From: JBLHKS01 sp047620505
GTDB lineage: Bacteria; Verrucomicrobiota; Verrucomicrobiia; Verrucomicrobiales; DEV007
Length of the DNA stretch: 56,517 nt
NCBI GenBank assembly: GCA_047620505.1
Contig: JBLHKS010000019.1
Location: forward strand, 1-56,517
Direction: 5' to 3'
The translations under genes and the position numbers were made by a program. This document shows, piece by piece, positions 29,766 to 38,355 of the stretch. Below the pieces are notes generated by a model. That model did no database searches, was not told the origin of the DNA, and saw only the letters and a program-made list of their open reading frames with translations. Position 1 is the first letter of the stretch. Every line of letters begins with the position of its first letter.

Positions 29766-31412
29766 TTGATTGGCGAAACAGCGAATCCGGTGAATCAAAG
29801 CAATACCACGCTGGGCGTTTCAAACGCCGGAGACCGCAAGTCCCAGATCAAGGCCGCGTTGGAGCCGGTTCTTGCGATTCGGCACAGTCGCGAAGGCCTC
29901 CGAAGTTCTGCGGATGTGGTGGTTGCGGTCAGGACGTTTGCTTCGGCTGTTTCAAGGCTCGGTCCCGTTTTTTCTCAACTTTTGCGTCATTTCGGGAGCC
30001 GACCGGATTGTTTTTCTCCAGTGCATTGTCTGATTCTGGCCGACACTGGCCTTCCGTGGCTGCTGTCCCCAGAAGAACTCGAGCCTCATTTTAAGGACAT
30101 CGATAATTCTGGATCCGGGTTTGACGGTCTTTACGGAGATCGAGAGCGCTCGGATCATCTGACCCAGGTTTATCGTTGGCGTGAGCGCCCGGAAATTGTC
30201 TTTCGGCTGCTCAATCCGGAATTCATCGCGCATTGGAAAGTAGATCGGGATCTGCTCGAACAGATCATCGAACCTGCCGAGGTCATCTGGCCAAAAGTCG
30301 GTGTCGAACGCGTCGTCCGTCAGTTTAAGGGAGAAGTCGAAAAGACGTTTGAGCAGAGACCGGAGTTGGACTGGGCTCAGGCGCGACGTGAGACAGGCCG
30401 CGAGTTTCCGGCACCGGGAATCGGCTTTGTGCCGCCGGAGCTGGCTAAGGAATTCTGCAACGGCGGAATCATAGCGATGAAGGAATCGGTTTTGTCGCTC
30501 GAGCTGATTCCGTTAGTAGAAAATGAAAACGAGAGCGCATCGGCGGCCGCGACAGCGGATGGAAGCGAGCTCGGGCGTCGTTTCAGCCTCAGCGTTTTTT
30601 ATCATCTGTGCCGAGGAGCTTGGTATCCGCGTTCGCCTTCGCGAGGCAATGTCGGCGGTGCAACGGAAGCCGGATTGTCGCTCCTCGGGGGCTCAGTCGA
30701 GTCGTTGGATCCGAAAACTCAGGATCGGCTCTTCCAGTATTTCAGCGCGGTCGTTTCGAATCGACCAGACGAAGCGGCAGAGCTTCTGCTCGCGCTATTT
30801 GAGAAGACGGAACGCGGCGCGGCCAGTTTTGAGCGAGTTCGCGAGTTGTTCCGCCAGATTGTTCCATTTCGAGACGGCGGGATGGGCGATCACTCGAAGA
30901 TCGAGTCGTTTTCGGACTACGTTTTCATCCAATGGCGGATCGCAACCGAATCCGGTTACCAGGCACCTGCGAATCTGACTCCAGTGATCCAGTGTTTCTG
31001 GGATGCGTCGCTCCTCGCGCGCAACATCGACCCTTCGCGCGACCTACTTCGAGACGCGTACTACGAATTCCGCTGGATCGACACGATCTTCAAATTGCAG
31101 GAATCGTTGACGATCGACAACATTGTCCAGCAGGGGCAGGACTGGTTTCATCTCTTCGTCGAGCTGCGCGAAAAGCTGAAGACTTCAGCTCGGAGAGCGG
31201 ATCAGGAAGCCGACTCTCCAACAAAAAAAGCGCCAGCGCCGCTGCCTTGGTTCTCAATTCTTGGCCACCTGTTTGTGATGAGCTCGATCGGAGTTTTTCT
31301 AGTTAAACTGAGCCAGGCCAACGTTGGCGGGACTGGGCTGTTGACGCTCGGAATCGGCGCGATCGCCGCCGCGGGCCTTTCGCTGATCGGCGTTTTCCGT
31401 CGCAAGCGGTGA
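29766..31412 (+). CDS. Divergent ABC1/UbiB-like protein, probable pseudokinase, with C-terminal membrane hairpin
   Basis: About 540 residues; the start is uncertain (TTG at 29766 or GTG at 29790). QVYRWRERPEIVFRLLNPEF and DWAQARRE align by eye with the SIGQVH...VKVQRPE and ELDYRHE blocks of the UbiB-like gene at 24338, but the KxGQ, DLHPAN and DFG motifs are not recognisable, so catalysis looks lost. Two hydrophobic segments close the C-terminus (about 492-512 and 518-540), ending in FRRKR, as in UbiB proteins. The assignment is inference. The gene ends inside a 22-bp palindrome shared with the converging exporter gene. Confidence 0.45.
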   Translation: MIGETANPVNQSNTTLGVSNAGDRKSQIKAALEPVLAIRHSREGLRSSADVVVAVRTFASAVSRLGPVFSQLLRHFGSRPDCFSPVHCLILADTGLPWLLSPEELEPHFKDIDNSGSGFDGLYGDRERSDHLTQVYRWRERPEIVFRLLNPEFIAHWKVDRDLLEQIIEPAEVIWPKVGVERVVRQFKGEVEKTFEQRPELDWAQARRETGREFPAPGIGFVPPELAKEFCNGGIIAMKESVLSLELIPLVENENESASAAATADGSELGRRFSLSVFYHLCRGAWYPRSPSRGNVGGATEAGLSLLGGSVESLDPKTQDRLFQYFSAVVSNRPDEAAELLLALFEKTERGAASFERVRELFRQIVPFRDGGMGDHSKIESFSDYVFIQWRIATESGYQAPANLTPVIQCFWDASLLARNIDPSRDLLRDAYYEFRWIDTIFKLQESLTIDNIVQQGQDWFHLFVELREKLKTSARRADQEADSPTKKAPAPLPWFSILGHLFVMSSIGVFLVKLSQANVGGTGLLTLGIGAIAAAGLSLIGVFRRKR

Positions 31413-31431
31413 TCGATCGGCCGATCGATCA
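31410..31431. terminator. 22-bp perfect palindrome at a convergent gene junction
   Basis: Positions 31410-31431 form an uninterrupted palindrome centred on CGGCCG, with GATCGATC arms. Its first three bases are the TGA stop of the plus-strand gene, and its last three are the complement of the TGA stop of the minus-strand exporter. It can form a hairpin in either transcript but lacks a strong U-tract, so it could be a bidirectional terminator or a protein-binding site. Confidence 0.45.
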
Positions 31432-34203
31432 TTTGATATTCACGAAGCCATTGGGATCTCGATCGCGTCCCCGGTAGGTCTCTCGACTGAGTCTTTCGCT
31501 TAGCAAACGGGAGAAATTCCGGAACAGTTTTGCCGAAATTCGCGGGTGGCGGACGAAGATCCGATCGAAGACAGCTTCGTTGATTCGAATGACTTCAAGC
31601 TGCGAAAACGCGATCACGTTCGCGCTTCGCGGAGCCTTGGTGACCATCGACATTTCGCCGAAAAAATCTCCCCGTTTAAGGTCGGCCAGAGGGATCTCTT
31701 CGCCTGTCTGTTGGTCCGTGGAAAACACTTTGGCTCGCCCCTTCACCACAAAATACAGATCGCTGTCGGTCGCGCCTTCAGTGATCACTTTTTCAGAAGC
31801 TACAAAACGGCACATCTCCCCCGCCAGGGCCACGACTTTAATTTCGGAATTCCGCATGCCTTCGAAGAGCCGACTGTTCTTGAGCGAATCGCGGTCGATT
31901 CTCAGCGTCAGGTAATCCCAGAGACTAACCAGGGGCGACATCAAGAAAATCACCGGCGTTAAAAAGAAATCGCACAGTAGCGCAAATCCGAGGCTGAGAG
32001 CGACGAGAGAGCCCATCTCCATCGTGCTTTTGAAATCTGAGAGCGCCATCACGCCGAATCCCAGCACCAGCGCCAACGTGGACACCAGAATCGGTCGGAA
32101 TTCTTTGTAGACGCTGGCCTTCACCGCCGTGGTCTCCGTGCTCGAGGTTTTGAGCTCTTTGTAGTAGCGAACCATGAAGTGGATCGTGTCGTCCACCGCG
32201 ATCCCGAAAGCGATCATCGCCACTGGGAAAGTGCCGGGGCTCAGGTGGATTCCGAACAGGCCCATGGCTCCGAAGCCGACCAGAATTGGAAGCATGTTAG
32301 GGATCAGAGCAAGCATGCCGGCCTTGAAGGACCAGAATAGAATCGCGATCACGATTGCGACGGCGCCGAAGAGGATCAGCAGGTTTTCGATGATGCTTTT
32401 GCCGATTTCGTCGGAAGCCTGCGCGACGAGAATCAATTCACCGGTGATCGTCATTTTGATGCCGGGAGGCAGCACCGATTTGGCGAGGCTCTGGATTTTG
32501 GGAAGCAACTCTGCAATCTCGTGGGAACCGCGAAGGTTCATTCTCGCAAAAAGACAGGTCGTTCGGTAATCGCGATCGATAAACCGGTCGGTCAGGCTCC
32601 CATCCAGCAGCAGCGCGTACTGCGCGATCTGATCCGAGGTTTCTGGGAAGTCCGAAGTCGTTTCGCCCAATTCCTGGTGAATTTTTCGGATCAGTTTTGG
32701 GTAACCATAGACTTTGTCCACCAGCTGCTCCACGTGGTCGGCAAAAAGAACGATCGGATTGAGAATTTCCGGCTTCTTCAGATCGCCGTCGTTTTCGGCT
32801 TCGAGCACGATGTAAAAACTGCTTCCACCGGACAGATTCTCGCCGATGTCATCGAAGGATTGCCGGATCGGTGCGTCGTCGCGGAAAAAATTCAGATAGT
32901 CCGTGTCGACGACGATTCTGGTGGAGCCGAGGAGGCAGGCTCCGCCGATCACGACTGAAATCGCAATGATCAGCCCTCCGCGTTTCGCTCCGAAATTGGC
33001 GACGCCGTTAGCGATCCTGGCGAGAAACGGCCGGTGCCCGGATGCCGCTGAATCTGGCCACTGCAGGCCGCGATTGGCTGGAAACAGCTGCAACAAATGC
33101 GGGACGAGCAGGATCGTGACGATGAAATTGATTAGAATTCCGAACGAAGTCGCGATTCCGAACTGCCGGAGCATCGGGATTTCGCTAAAGATGATCGTCG
33201 AGAATCCGAGGAAAGTGGTCAGCGTCGTCAGGGCGATCGCAAGGCCACTTTTTTCTGACATTCGGCGGATCGCTGAGGGTTTGTCGTCGCCACGTGAAAG
33301 GGCGAGACCGTATTCAGAGATCAGGTGAATGTCCTCGGTCGCTCCGATCACGATCAGGAGGAGTGGGATGATGGCGGTGATCGGGTTGAACTGGAAACCG
33401 AGGTAACCCATGAACCCCACCGTGATGACCACGCTCGCCGCTCCGGTAACCAATGGAATGACCACGGCGGCCAGATTTCGGAACAAAAGCAGTAGAACGA
33501 CGAAAATTACCGCGAAACTAATCGGTGCCAGCAACATCAGGTCGTTGCTCATGTAAGCCAGCATGTCGACTTTGAGCTTAGGAAATCCAGTCTGGTAGAT
33601 TTCAACGCCGGAGTTCGGTCCGAGGGTTTTCAACTCCCGCTCTATGGATTCGGCGACAGCTGTTGTGAGCCTCTCGTTAAATTGACCATCGCCGGGAACG
33701 TCGGCGACAAAGATGTTAACCGCGGATGTCTTCCCATCGGCGGAGATGACCTCATCGCGAAACAGCTCCGTGTCGTAGAGCGCGTCGTCGCGGATTCGCG
33801 CAAGCTCCTCGGTTTCATCGGCATCCGGAATCCAAGAGATGAGGCGATCCACATCTAGAAATCCTTCGCGCCCCCGAATGTTCATCACTGTGGTGAGGCT
33901 GACGACTCGATTAACCTGCTCGAGATACTCGGCGTCCGCAGTCAGGTTCTCGATCGTCTGGAGAATTCGCGGCTCAAAAATATCCTCTGCCTTGACCACA
34001 ATCGAAAGAATCACATCGTCGCCGAAGGTCTCTCGGGTTTCGTTGTAGAAGACCCGTTCGGGATCGTCCTCGACCAACATCATGTCGATCGATGAATTAA
34101 AACCAACCTTCAACGCGCCAGGCGCGAAACCCGCCACCAGCCCACAAACGATCAGCACCGACAGCCATCGGTGGGCGATTATGGTCTGCATCAACGCGTT
34201 CAT
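31429..34203 (-). CDS. RND/MMPL family exporter fused to a cyclic-nucleotide-binding domain
   Basis: A 924-residue inner-membrane protein. Two RND halves each give one helix, a large periplasmic loop and five or six helices (first half about 10-410, second about 430-770). The final 140 residues form a cNMP-binding domain with the phosphate-binding cassette GDFFGEMSMVTKAPRSANV, including the conserved Glu, Arg and Ala. MMPL proteins move lipids, sterols, hopanoids or polyenes out of the membrane. The fused sensor and the cyclase at 21340 suggest export gated by cAMP or cGMP. It is the last gene of a barrel, LolA-like and MMPL operon. Confidence 0.9.
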   Translation of the reverse strand: MNALMQTIIAHRWLSVLIVCGLVAGFAPGALKVGFNSSIDMMLVEDDPERVFYNETRETFGDDVILSIVVKAEDIFEPRILQTIENLTADAEYLEQVNRVVSLTTVMNIRGREGFLDVDRLISWIPDADETEELARIRDDALYDTELFRDEVISADGKTSAVNIFVADVPGDGQFNERLTTAVAESIERELKTLGPNSGVEIYQTGFPKLKVDMLAYMSNDLMLLAPISFAVIFVVLLLLFRNLAAVVIPLVTGAASVVITVGFMGYLGFQFNPITAIIPLLLIVIGATEDIHLISEYGLALSRGDDKPSAIRRMSEKSGLAIALTTLTTFLGFSTIIFSEIPMLRQFGIATSFGILINFIVTILLVPHLLQLFPANRGLQWPDSAASGHRPFLARIANGVANFGAKRGGLIIAISVVIGGACLLGSTRIVVDTDYLNFFRDDAPIRQSFDDIGENLSGGSSFYIVLEAENDGDLKKPEILNPIVLFADHVEQLVDKVYGYPKLIRKIHQELGETTSDFPETSDQIAQYALLLDGSLTDRFIDRDYRTTCLFARMNLRGSHEIAELLPKIQSLAKSVLPPGIKMTITGELILVAQASDEIGKSIIENLLILFGAVAIVIAILFWSFKAGMLALIPNMLPILVGFGAMGLFGIHLSPGTFPVAMIAFGIAVDDTIHFMVRYYKELKTSSTETTAVKASVYKEFRPILVSTLALVLGFGVMALSDFKSTMEMGSLVALSLGFALLCDFFLTPVIFLMSPLVSLWDYLTLRIDRDSLKNSRLFEGMRNSEIKVVALAGEMCRFVASEKVITEGATDSDLYFVVKGRAKVFSTDQQTGEEIPLADLKRGDFFGEMSMVTKAPRSANVIAFSQLEVIRINEAVFDRIFVRHPRISAKLFRNFSRLLSERLSRETYRGRDRDPNGFVNIK

Positions 34204-34218
34204 CTTCGGGCCCCGCCA

Positions 34219-34234
34219 GCCAGCAGCTGCTGGC
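34219..34234. repeat. Intergenic copy of the iterated palindrome (GCCAGCAGCTGCTGGC)
   Basis: A perfect 16-bp palindrome in the 39-bp gap between the LolA-like gene and the exporter gene. It is the only copy of the AGCAGCTGCT family outside a coding region, so it cannot be explained by protein sequence. It lies 16 bp before the exporter start codon and could also fold as an RNA hairpin there. Confidence 0.8.
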
Positions 34235-34242
34235 CGGGTATT

Positions 34243-35049
34243 TTAGTCTGCGGCGGCGAGCGGCCGCTTCAAGCCCTCCTGAGTGAAGAGCGATTCGTCC
34301 AGTTCTTCGTCCAGCTCACGTCTCTCGTTAACGGTAATCGTTTTGGTTCCCTCGCGAACTCGCTGGACAGCCACAATGTTGCTTCGATAGGCGTTTCCAC
34401 CGACGTTTACGATTTTCTGGACGATCCCGATTTTTACTTTTCGGTCTCGCTTGTCGTAGAATTCGGTTTTGACAGTGTAGTAGATATCTTTTCGAATATA
34501 GAAGACTCTTTTGCCATAACCACTGTCCTTCTTTTCCTTTTCGGTTATCGGAGTCGCCTCGACGATCCAGCAGCCATGATCGTCGATCGTCGTCTCTCCG
34601 GTAAGCTTGTAATCGTGGGCAGCGAGGTTCTCTCGGCGAAGATCTTCGTAAGCGAGGTCCGTTCCCATGAACTGGTTTTTCTTCCCGCCCCCTGCGATGC
34701 GCTTCACCAGTTTCGTCGCTGGCAAAAAGAGCCATTGATCGTCCTCTTTATCTTCAGGCTGCTCCCAAGTCAGCAACCCGACGCTACGAATATCAGCTGG
34801 GCTGGCGAACTTGATCAGCGAACGGTTTCCGCTCTCTAACCTGATCGAAAAAGTGACCATCAGCCGCTCTTCTTTCTTGTCCCCTTTGCGGTCGTAGAGA
34901 TGCATTTTGTCCCAGGTTTCTTCCTGATCCGTCTCATGCCGACGTTCGCGTTCTTCCATTATTTCCAGCCCGGTGACCGCCTCTGCCACCGCCGGAGCGC
35001 CAAAAATCAATGCGGCTGAGATTAGAAGGAAATAGAATCGAATGGTCAT
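34243..35049 (-). CDS. LolA-like outer-membrane lipoprotein-sorting protein
   Basis: A 268-residue periplasmic protein with a signal peptide ending near AVAEA (about residue 24), then the half-barrel pattern of LolA-like proteins of the outer-membrane lipoprotein-sorting family: LESGNRSLIKFASPADIRSV, DQWLFLPATKLVKRI and a C-terminal (Y/F)YTVKTEFYDK strand. In aryl-polyene-type and hopanoid-type loci such proteins accompany MMPL exporters and are thought to ferry lipids through the periplasm. Ten bases separate it from the upstream barrel gene. Confidence 0.85.
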   Translation of the reverse strand: MTIRFYFLLISAALIFGAPAVAEAVTGLEIMEERERRHETDQEETWDKMHLYDRKGDKKEERLMVTFSIRLESGNRSLIKFASPADIRSVGLLTWEQPEDKEDDQWLFLPATKLVKRIAGGGKKNQFMGTDLAYEDLRRENLAAHDYKLTGETTIDDHGCWIVEATPITEKEKKDSGYGKRVFYIRKDIYYTVKTEFYDKRDRKVKIGIVQKIVNVGGNAYRSNIVAVQRVREGTKTITVNERRELDEELDESLFTQEGLKRPLAAAD

Positions 35050-35058
35050 GTTAGAGGG

Positions 35059-36516
35059 CTAATATTGAAGCGCGATTGAAACGAAAAACCGGTCGTTCGC
35101 TCCCCATTTTCCGAAGAAACTGTCTTCCGGACCGGAGAAAAAATCGGAGCCGATTTCCAACTCCAGGTTGGCTGAAAGTTCGTGTGAGAAACTTGCCCGA
35201 ACTACCGATCCACTGTCGGCAAAATCGTAGGCACCGCCGAATTCAAATTGAGTTTCGTCAGAGACCTTCAACGTGACGGTTGCCGCGAGCGCGTCTTGAA
35301 ACGGTCGCGCAAATTGCCGCGAGCCGAAAAATGGGCCGCCTTCCGGAATCGAGCGCGTCGTCTCCTGACCTGCATATTCGAAAACGAGAATCCACTCGTT
35401 CACCAAAGGAATCGGAGAGCCTGCGAACGTTCGGTTCACCCCGAAAACGTATTCCAGATAATCGTCGTCTTTCCGCTCGTCGTCGGTGACGTGCCAGGAG
35501 CCTTCGCCGTGGATCTGCCAATCTCCGACGACCGTGGAAAAACTTCCGCCAAGTTCCTGGTAACGCGGATATTCTAGACTTGTCAGAATCGCGTTGTCTA
35601 CCTGAACACCGCGAAACACGCCAGCCGATTGCCGCCCGCGAAACCACGAAAGAGCCAGATCCCAGCCATCGATCAACGAACTGCTCGAGAGCCGAACCGC
35701 GCCCTGACCGTTTTCAAATTGATCGGAAGGAAGCTCGCGCCCAGAGAAATCGAAACCTGGCGGGATTCCGCGAAAACTCGGTAGCCAGCGGTTTTCGATC
35801 CCGGGGAGTGGGATTCGACTGGGAGAAAAGAGAGGCTCCCAGACGGCCTGGACATCAAACACCTCGCCGAACCGAAAGACGGACAGAGCCGGCACTCCAA
35901 TTCGATCGTTAGTCGGGACGTCCAGAAAATCTCGCGGATTGAGATCGTCGAGCGGATTGTAGGTGTCGGCTACGCCCCAGTTGAAGATCTTTTTTCCGAG
36001 CGAAACTTCATATCGTTCCGAAGCCCAACTGACGTAAGCTTCTTGGAAAGTCGCCAGCGGGCGGCGGGCGGAGTTTTCACGAAATGCGAATTCGTTGACG
36101 GTGTCGTCGCTGCTGTCCAAACGGAAGCGCGGCGTAAGATTGTAGTGAAAACTATCTCCAAGAAAGTCGGCAAATTCGATCTTCAGATCGCCGCGCGTAA
36201 AGTGGCGGTCGCCCGGCACCGAATGGAAATAACCGAAGTAGTCGACGTCGAATTCGACTGCCGGCTTCGGCGTTCCGGAGTGGTCCACGATCAGGGCCGT
36301 GTCAGCCTCCGGCTCGAACAGCTCGTCCGGTATTTCGATTTCGATTTCCGGTTCAGGCTCAGTTTGGCGTGCCGCATTTTCCTCAGCCGCCTCCAGCAGG
36401 TCATCAGGAATCGAAATCTCCTGGCCAGCAGCTGCTGAGATGAAACCTGCGAAGGTGACAATCGCGATCCAGCTGAACGGGAGACTGAACGAAAGTGGGG
36501 AGGTGGACTTCGTCAT
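35059..36516 (-). CDS. DUF1302-like outer-membrane beta-barrel protein
   Basis: A 485-residue protein with a signal peptide ending near SAAAGQ, an acidic periplasmic linker rich in Glu/Pro/Ile (about 35-75), then barrel strands. The stretch SLGKKIFNWGVADTYNPLDD followed by LNPRDFLDVP is the DUF1302 hallmark, and the C-terminus ends SIALQY, a barrel insertion signal. DUF1302 proteins often neighbour LolA-like and MMPL genes, implying an outer-membrane exit or insertion point. It is the first gene of the minus-strand export operon and is divergent from the second DUF1702 gene. Confidence 0.82.
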   Translation of the reverse strand: MTKSTSPLSFSLPFSWIAIVTFAGFISAAAGQEISIPDDLLEAAEENAARQTEPEPEIEIEIPDELFEPEADTALIVDHSGTPKPAVEFDVDYFGYFHSVPGDRHFTRGDLKIEFADFLGDSFHYNLTPRFRLDSSDDTVNEFAFRENSARRPLATFQEAYVSWASERYEVSLGKKIFNWGVADTYNPLDDLNPRDFLDVPTNDRIGVPALSVFRFGEVFDVQAVWEPLFSPSRIPLPGIENRWLPSFRGIPPGFDFSGRELPSDQFENGQGAVRLSSSSLIDGWDLALSWFRGRQSAGVFRGVQVDNAILTSLEYPRYQELGGSFSTVVGDWQIHGEGSWHVTDDERKDDDYLEYVFGVNRTFAGSPIPLVNEWILVFEYAGQETTRSIPEGGPFFGSRQFARPFQDALAATVTLKVSDETQFEFGGAYDFADSGSVVRASFSHELSANLELEIGSDFFSGPEDSFFGKWGANDRFFVSIALQY

Positions 36517-36628
36517 TTAGTAAAAAGTCTGGTACCGATTCCTTCCCAACCTACAAGCAGAAATTCCAAATCATCGGAAAACACGATTGCGCAGCTGGAC
36601 TGAAGATTGATACGATTTAGTCTTCGCT
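36517..36628. promoter_or_regulatory. Divergent intergenic promoter region
   Basis: A 112-bp A/T-richer gap between the export operon (minus) and DUF1702 copy 2 (plus). On the plus strand TTGCGC (36585-36590) and TACGAT (36609-36614), 18 bp apart, are a weak sigma-70-like pair, although the implied leader is very short. No clear operator palindrome is seen. Shared control of export and DUF1702 is possible. Confidence 0.3.
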
Positions 36629-37708
36629 ATGAGCTTTCTAGACTCCGCAGCTTCCTACCTTGCCCGGGAAGCCTTCGACTCAAACTGGGTCACCAAGGGC
36701 ATGCTTAAGTTTTCCAACGTCGCGCTGAACGGCGCTCGGAGATTTTCTCCGACGAATGACCTGCGCCATCTCGCGACCGAAACCCAGAACCGACTTTCCG
36801 CCTTTCACTATTTCAAAAATCCGGGTCTCTACGCGCCGGCCACAGGCGATTGGGAATCCCAAGTCGCGAAGGCGAGGGAACTGGGATCCTACACCTCGAT
36901 CTGGTTGATGGAGGGCATCGCCGGGCGCCTGGCGGAGTCAGCCGGCGACCGCGTCGATCTCCGGGCGCTTGCCGTGGTTCCGGATTCGATTTCCGAATCG
37001 ACCATGACCCTGCACACCGGCGCTGGAACGGTTTCGGCTCGAAACGCAGTGGAGGCTGGTCTGCGGTCTGGCGGGGGAACTGGGCTGACGCTCGAGATCG
37101 AGCGATTTTTGGAAGAAGCCGAGGAACTTTCTCATCCAGGTTACCGCCGATGCACGGTCGAAGCACTCGGCCTCGTCATCCGAAATCTCTACCCAAATCT
37201 GCTGACGCCAGTCGGCAGCCAGCTGGCGAATCGCTCGCTCGAGGACTATCAATTGTTCTGGCACGGCAGCGGGCGCGGGCTCTATTTTAACCCGTTGCAG
37301 ATGATGCCGGGTAGCCGATTTCGCCACTGGGTGCTGGAGAACTCGATCGGATCTGCGCCAAGCCGCGAGGCGGTCGACAACATCATCGCTGGATTTTTCT
37401 GGGCGCTTTCCCTCGTGAATTTGCGTCAGCCCGAGGCTCCAGCGAATGCGTTTGCGAATCTGGCCGAGGAAAAATGGGCACCGTTCGCTCCGGCGATCAT
37501 TAACGGCGTTAGCTCCGCTTTGCTGGTCTGGAAACACCTGACCGGGGACGAGGAGCGGCTCGTTGAGAAATTTATCCAGCGCCAGACGCCAGGTGGAAAG
37601 CCTAACTGGCTTACGGAAGTCTTCGCCGCTGTCCAGGAGCGATTCCTCAGCGAAAGCGAGACGATTAGCGAAGGTAGCCGGATCGCCGAGATCTACCTTT
37701 ACGAATGA
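36629..37708 (+). CDS. DUF1702 family protein (copy 2)
   Basis: A 359-residue paralogue of the protein at 23214. The signature FWHGSGRGLYF follows VEALGLVIRNLYPNL, matching copy 1 (EALGLVVR, FWHGAGRAIYF) in order and spacing. The N-terminus differs and no signal peptide is evident. It stands alone on the plus strand, divergent from the export operon and convergent with the TlpA lipoprotein gene (12-bp gap). Function is unknown; its context repeats the DUF1702 plus redoxin association of the first operon. Confidence 0.78.
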   Translation: MSFLDSAASYLAREAFDSNWVTKGMLKFSNVALNGARRFSPTNDLRHLATETQNRLSAFHYFKNPGLYAPATGDWESQVAKARELGSYTSIWLMEGIAGRLAESAGDRVDLRALAVVPDSISESTMTLHTGAGTVSARNAVEAGLRSGGGTGLTLEIERFLEEAEELSHPGYRRCTVEALGLVIRNLYPNLLTPVGSQLANRSLEDYQLFWHGSGRGLYFNPLQMMPGSRFRHWVLENSIGSAPSREAVDNIIAGFFWALSLVNLRQPEAPANAFANLAEEKWAPFAPAIINGVSSALLVWKHLTGDEERLVEKFIQRQTPGGKPNWLTEVFAAVQERFLSESETISEGSRIAEIYLYE

Positions 37709-37720
37709 TGCGAGCTGAAC

Positions 37721-38272
37721 TCAGGAGCCCTTCAGCATTCCGTCGACGACATTCGAAATATCCATGCCGTTCGGATTGCCGGAAACCATGATCACGCCTT
37801 TCTCGTCGAGAATGTAGCAGGCCGGAATTCCTCTGCCCGCGTAAGCCTTGGCCGCGGCGCTTTCGCGACCGATCCAGACGTTGAGCGTGTCGTGCCAGCT
37901 CTTTTGGTCGAGGTGCGAATTCGCCGCATCTTGGGTGTCGTCGATGCTGATCGAAATCAGCTCGACTTTGTCGGCCCAATCCGGATGCAATTCGCGGTAG
38001 GTCTGCATCTTGGCCATCGGTGCCTGGCAGGGTCCGCACCACGATGCCCAGAAGTCGAGAACAACAATCTTACCTTGATAGTCGGAAAGTTTTCCTTCGT
38101 CACCGCTCTTCAGATTCGTCACCGTAAAGTCTGGAGCCACTTTGCCTTTCACCGGGTTCTCAACCGTCTCTTCGCCGCATCCGGTTAGCCCGAGCGTCAT
38201 GCAGCTGAGGAGAAGAATCGCCGCCAGGCTGACAGTTTTAGATTGTGCGGAAAAGGGGATGGAAAGTTTCAT
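37721..38272 (-). CDS. TlpA-like thioredoxin lipoprotein
   Basis: A 183-residue periplasm-facing, membrane-anchored thiol-disulfide oxidoreductase. The lipoprotein signal has the lipobox LTGC (lipidated Cys32), and the thioredoxin domain carries FWASWCGPC and a cis-Pro region GIPACYILD. TlpA/ResA proteins reduce periplasmic disulfides. A good Shine-Dalgarno (AAGGA) precedes the ATG. It is transcribed divergently from the aldehyde dehydrogenase across an 83-bp gap with a 16-bp palindrome. It is a candidate partner for the predicted redox-active CRTAC1 proteins at 42030-47123, which face the same compartment. Confidence 0.9.
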   Translation of the reverse strand: MKLSIPFSAQSKTVSLAAILLLSCMTLGLTGCGEETVENPVKGKVAPDFTVTNLKSGDEGKLSDYQGKIVVLDFWASWCGPCQAPMAKMQTYRELHPDWADKVELISISIDDTQDAANSHLDQKSWHDTLNVWIGRESAAAKAYAGRGIPACYILDEKGVIMVSGNPNGMDISNVVDGMLKGS

Positions 38273-38329
38273 ATCAGGTTCCTTTTTAGGGCTCGAATTT
38301 GAATTTTAGAGGTTGAAAGAAGTATAGGC

Positions 38330-38345
38330 TGACGGATATCCGTCA
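38330..38345. promoter_or_regulatory. 16-bp perfect palindrome, candidate operator
   Basis: TGACGGATATCCGTCA lies 10 bp before the aldehyde dehydrogenase ATG, in the divergent gap shared with the TlpA gene. A TTGAAA at 38313-38318 could be a -35 box, so the palindrome would cover the -10 region and fit a repressor site (TetR- or GntR-like spacing). No regulator gene is present in the window. Confidence 0.55.
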
Positions 38346-38355
38346 ACGGGATATT

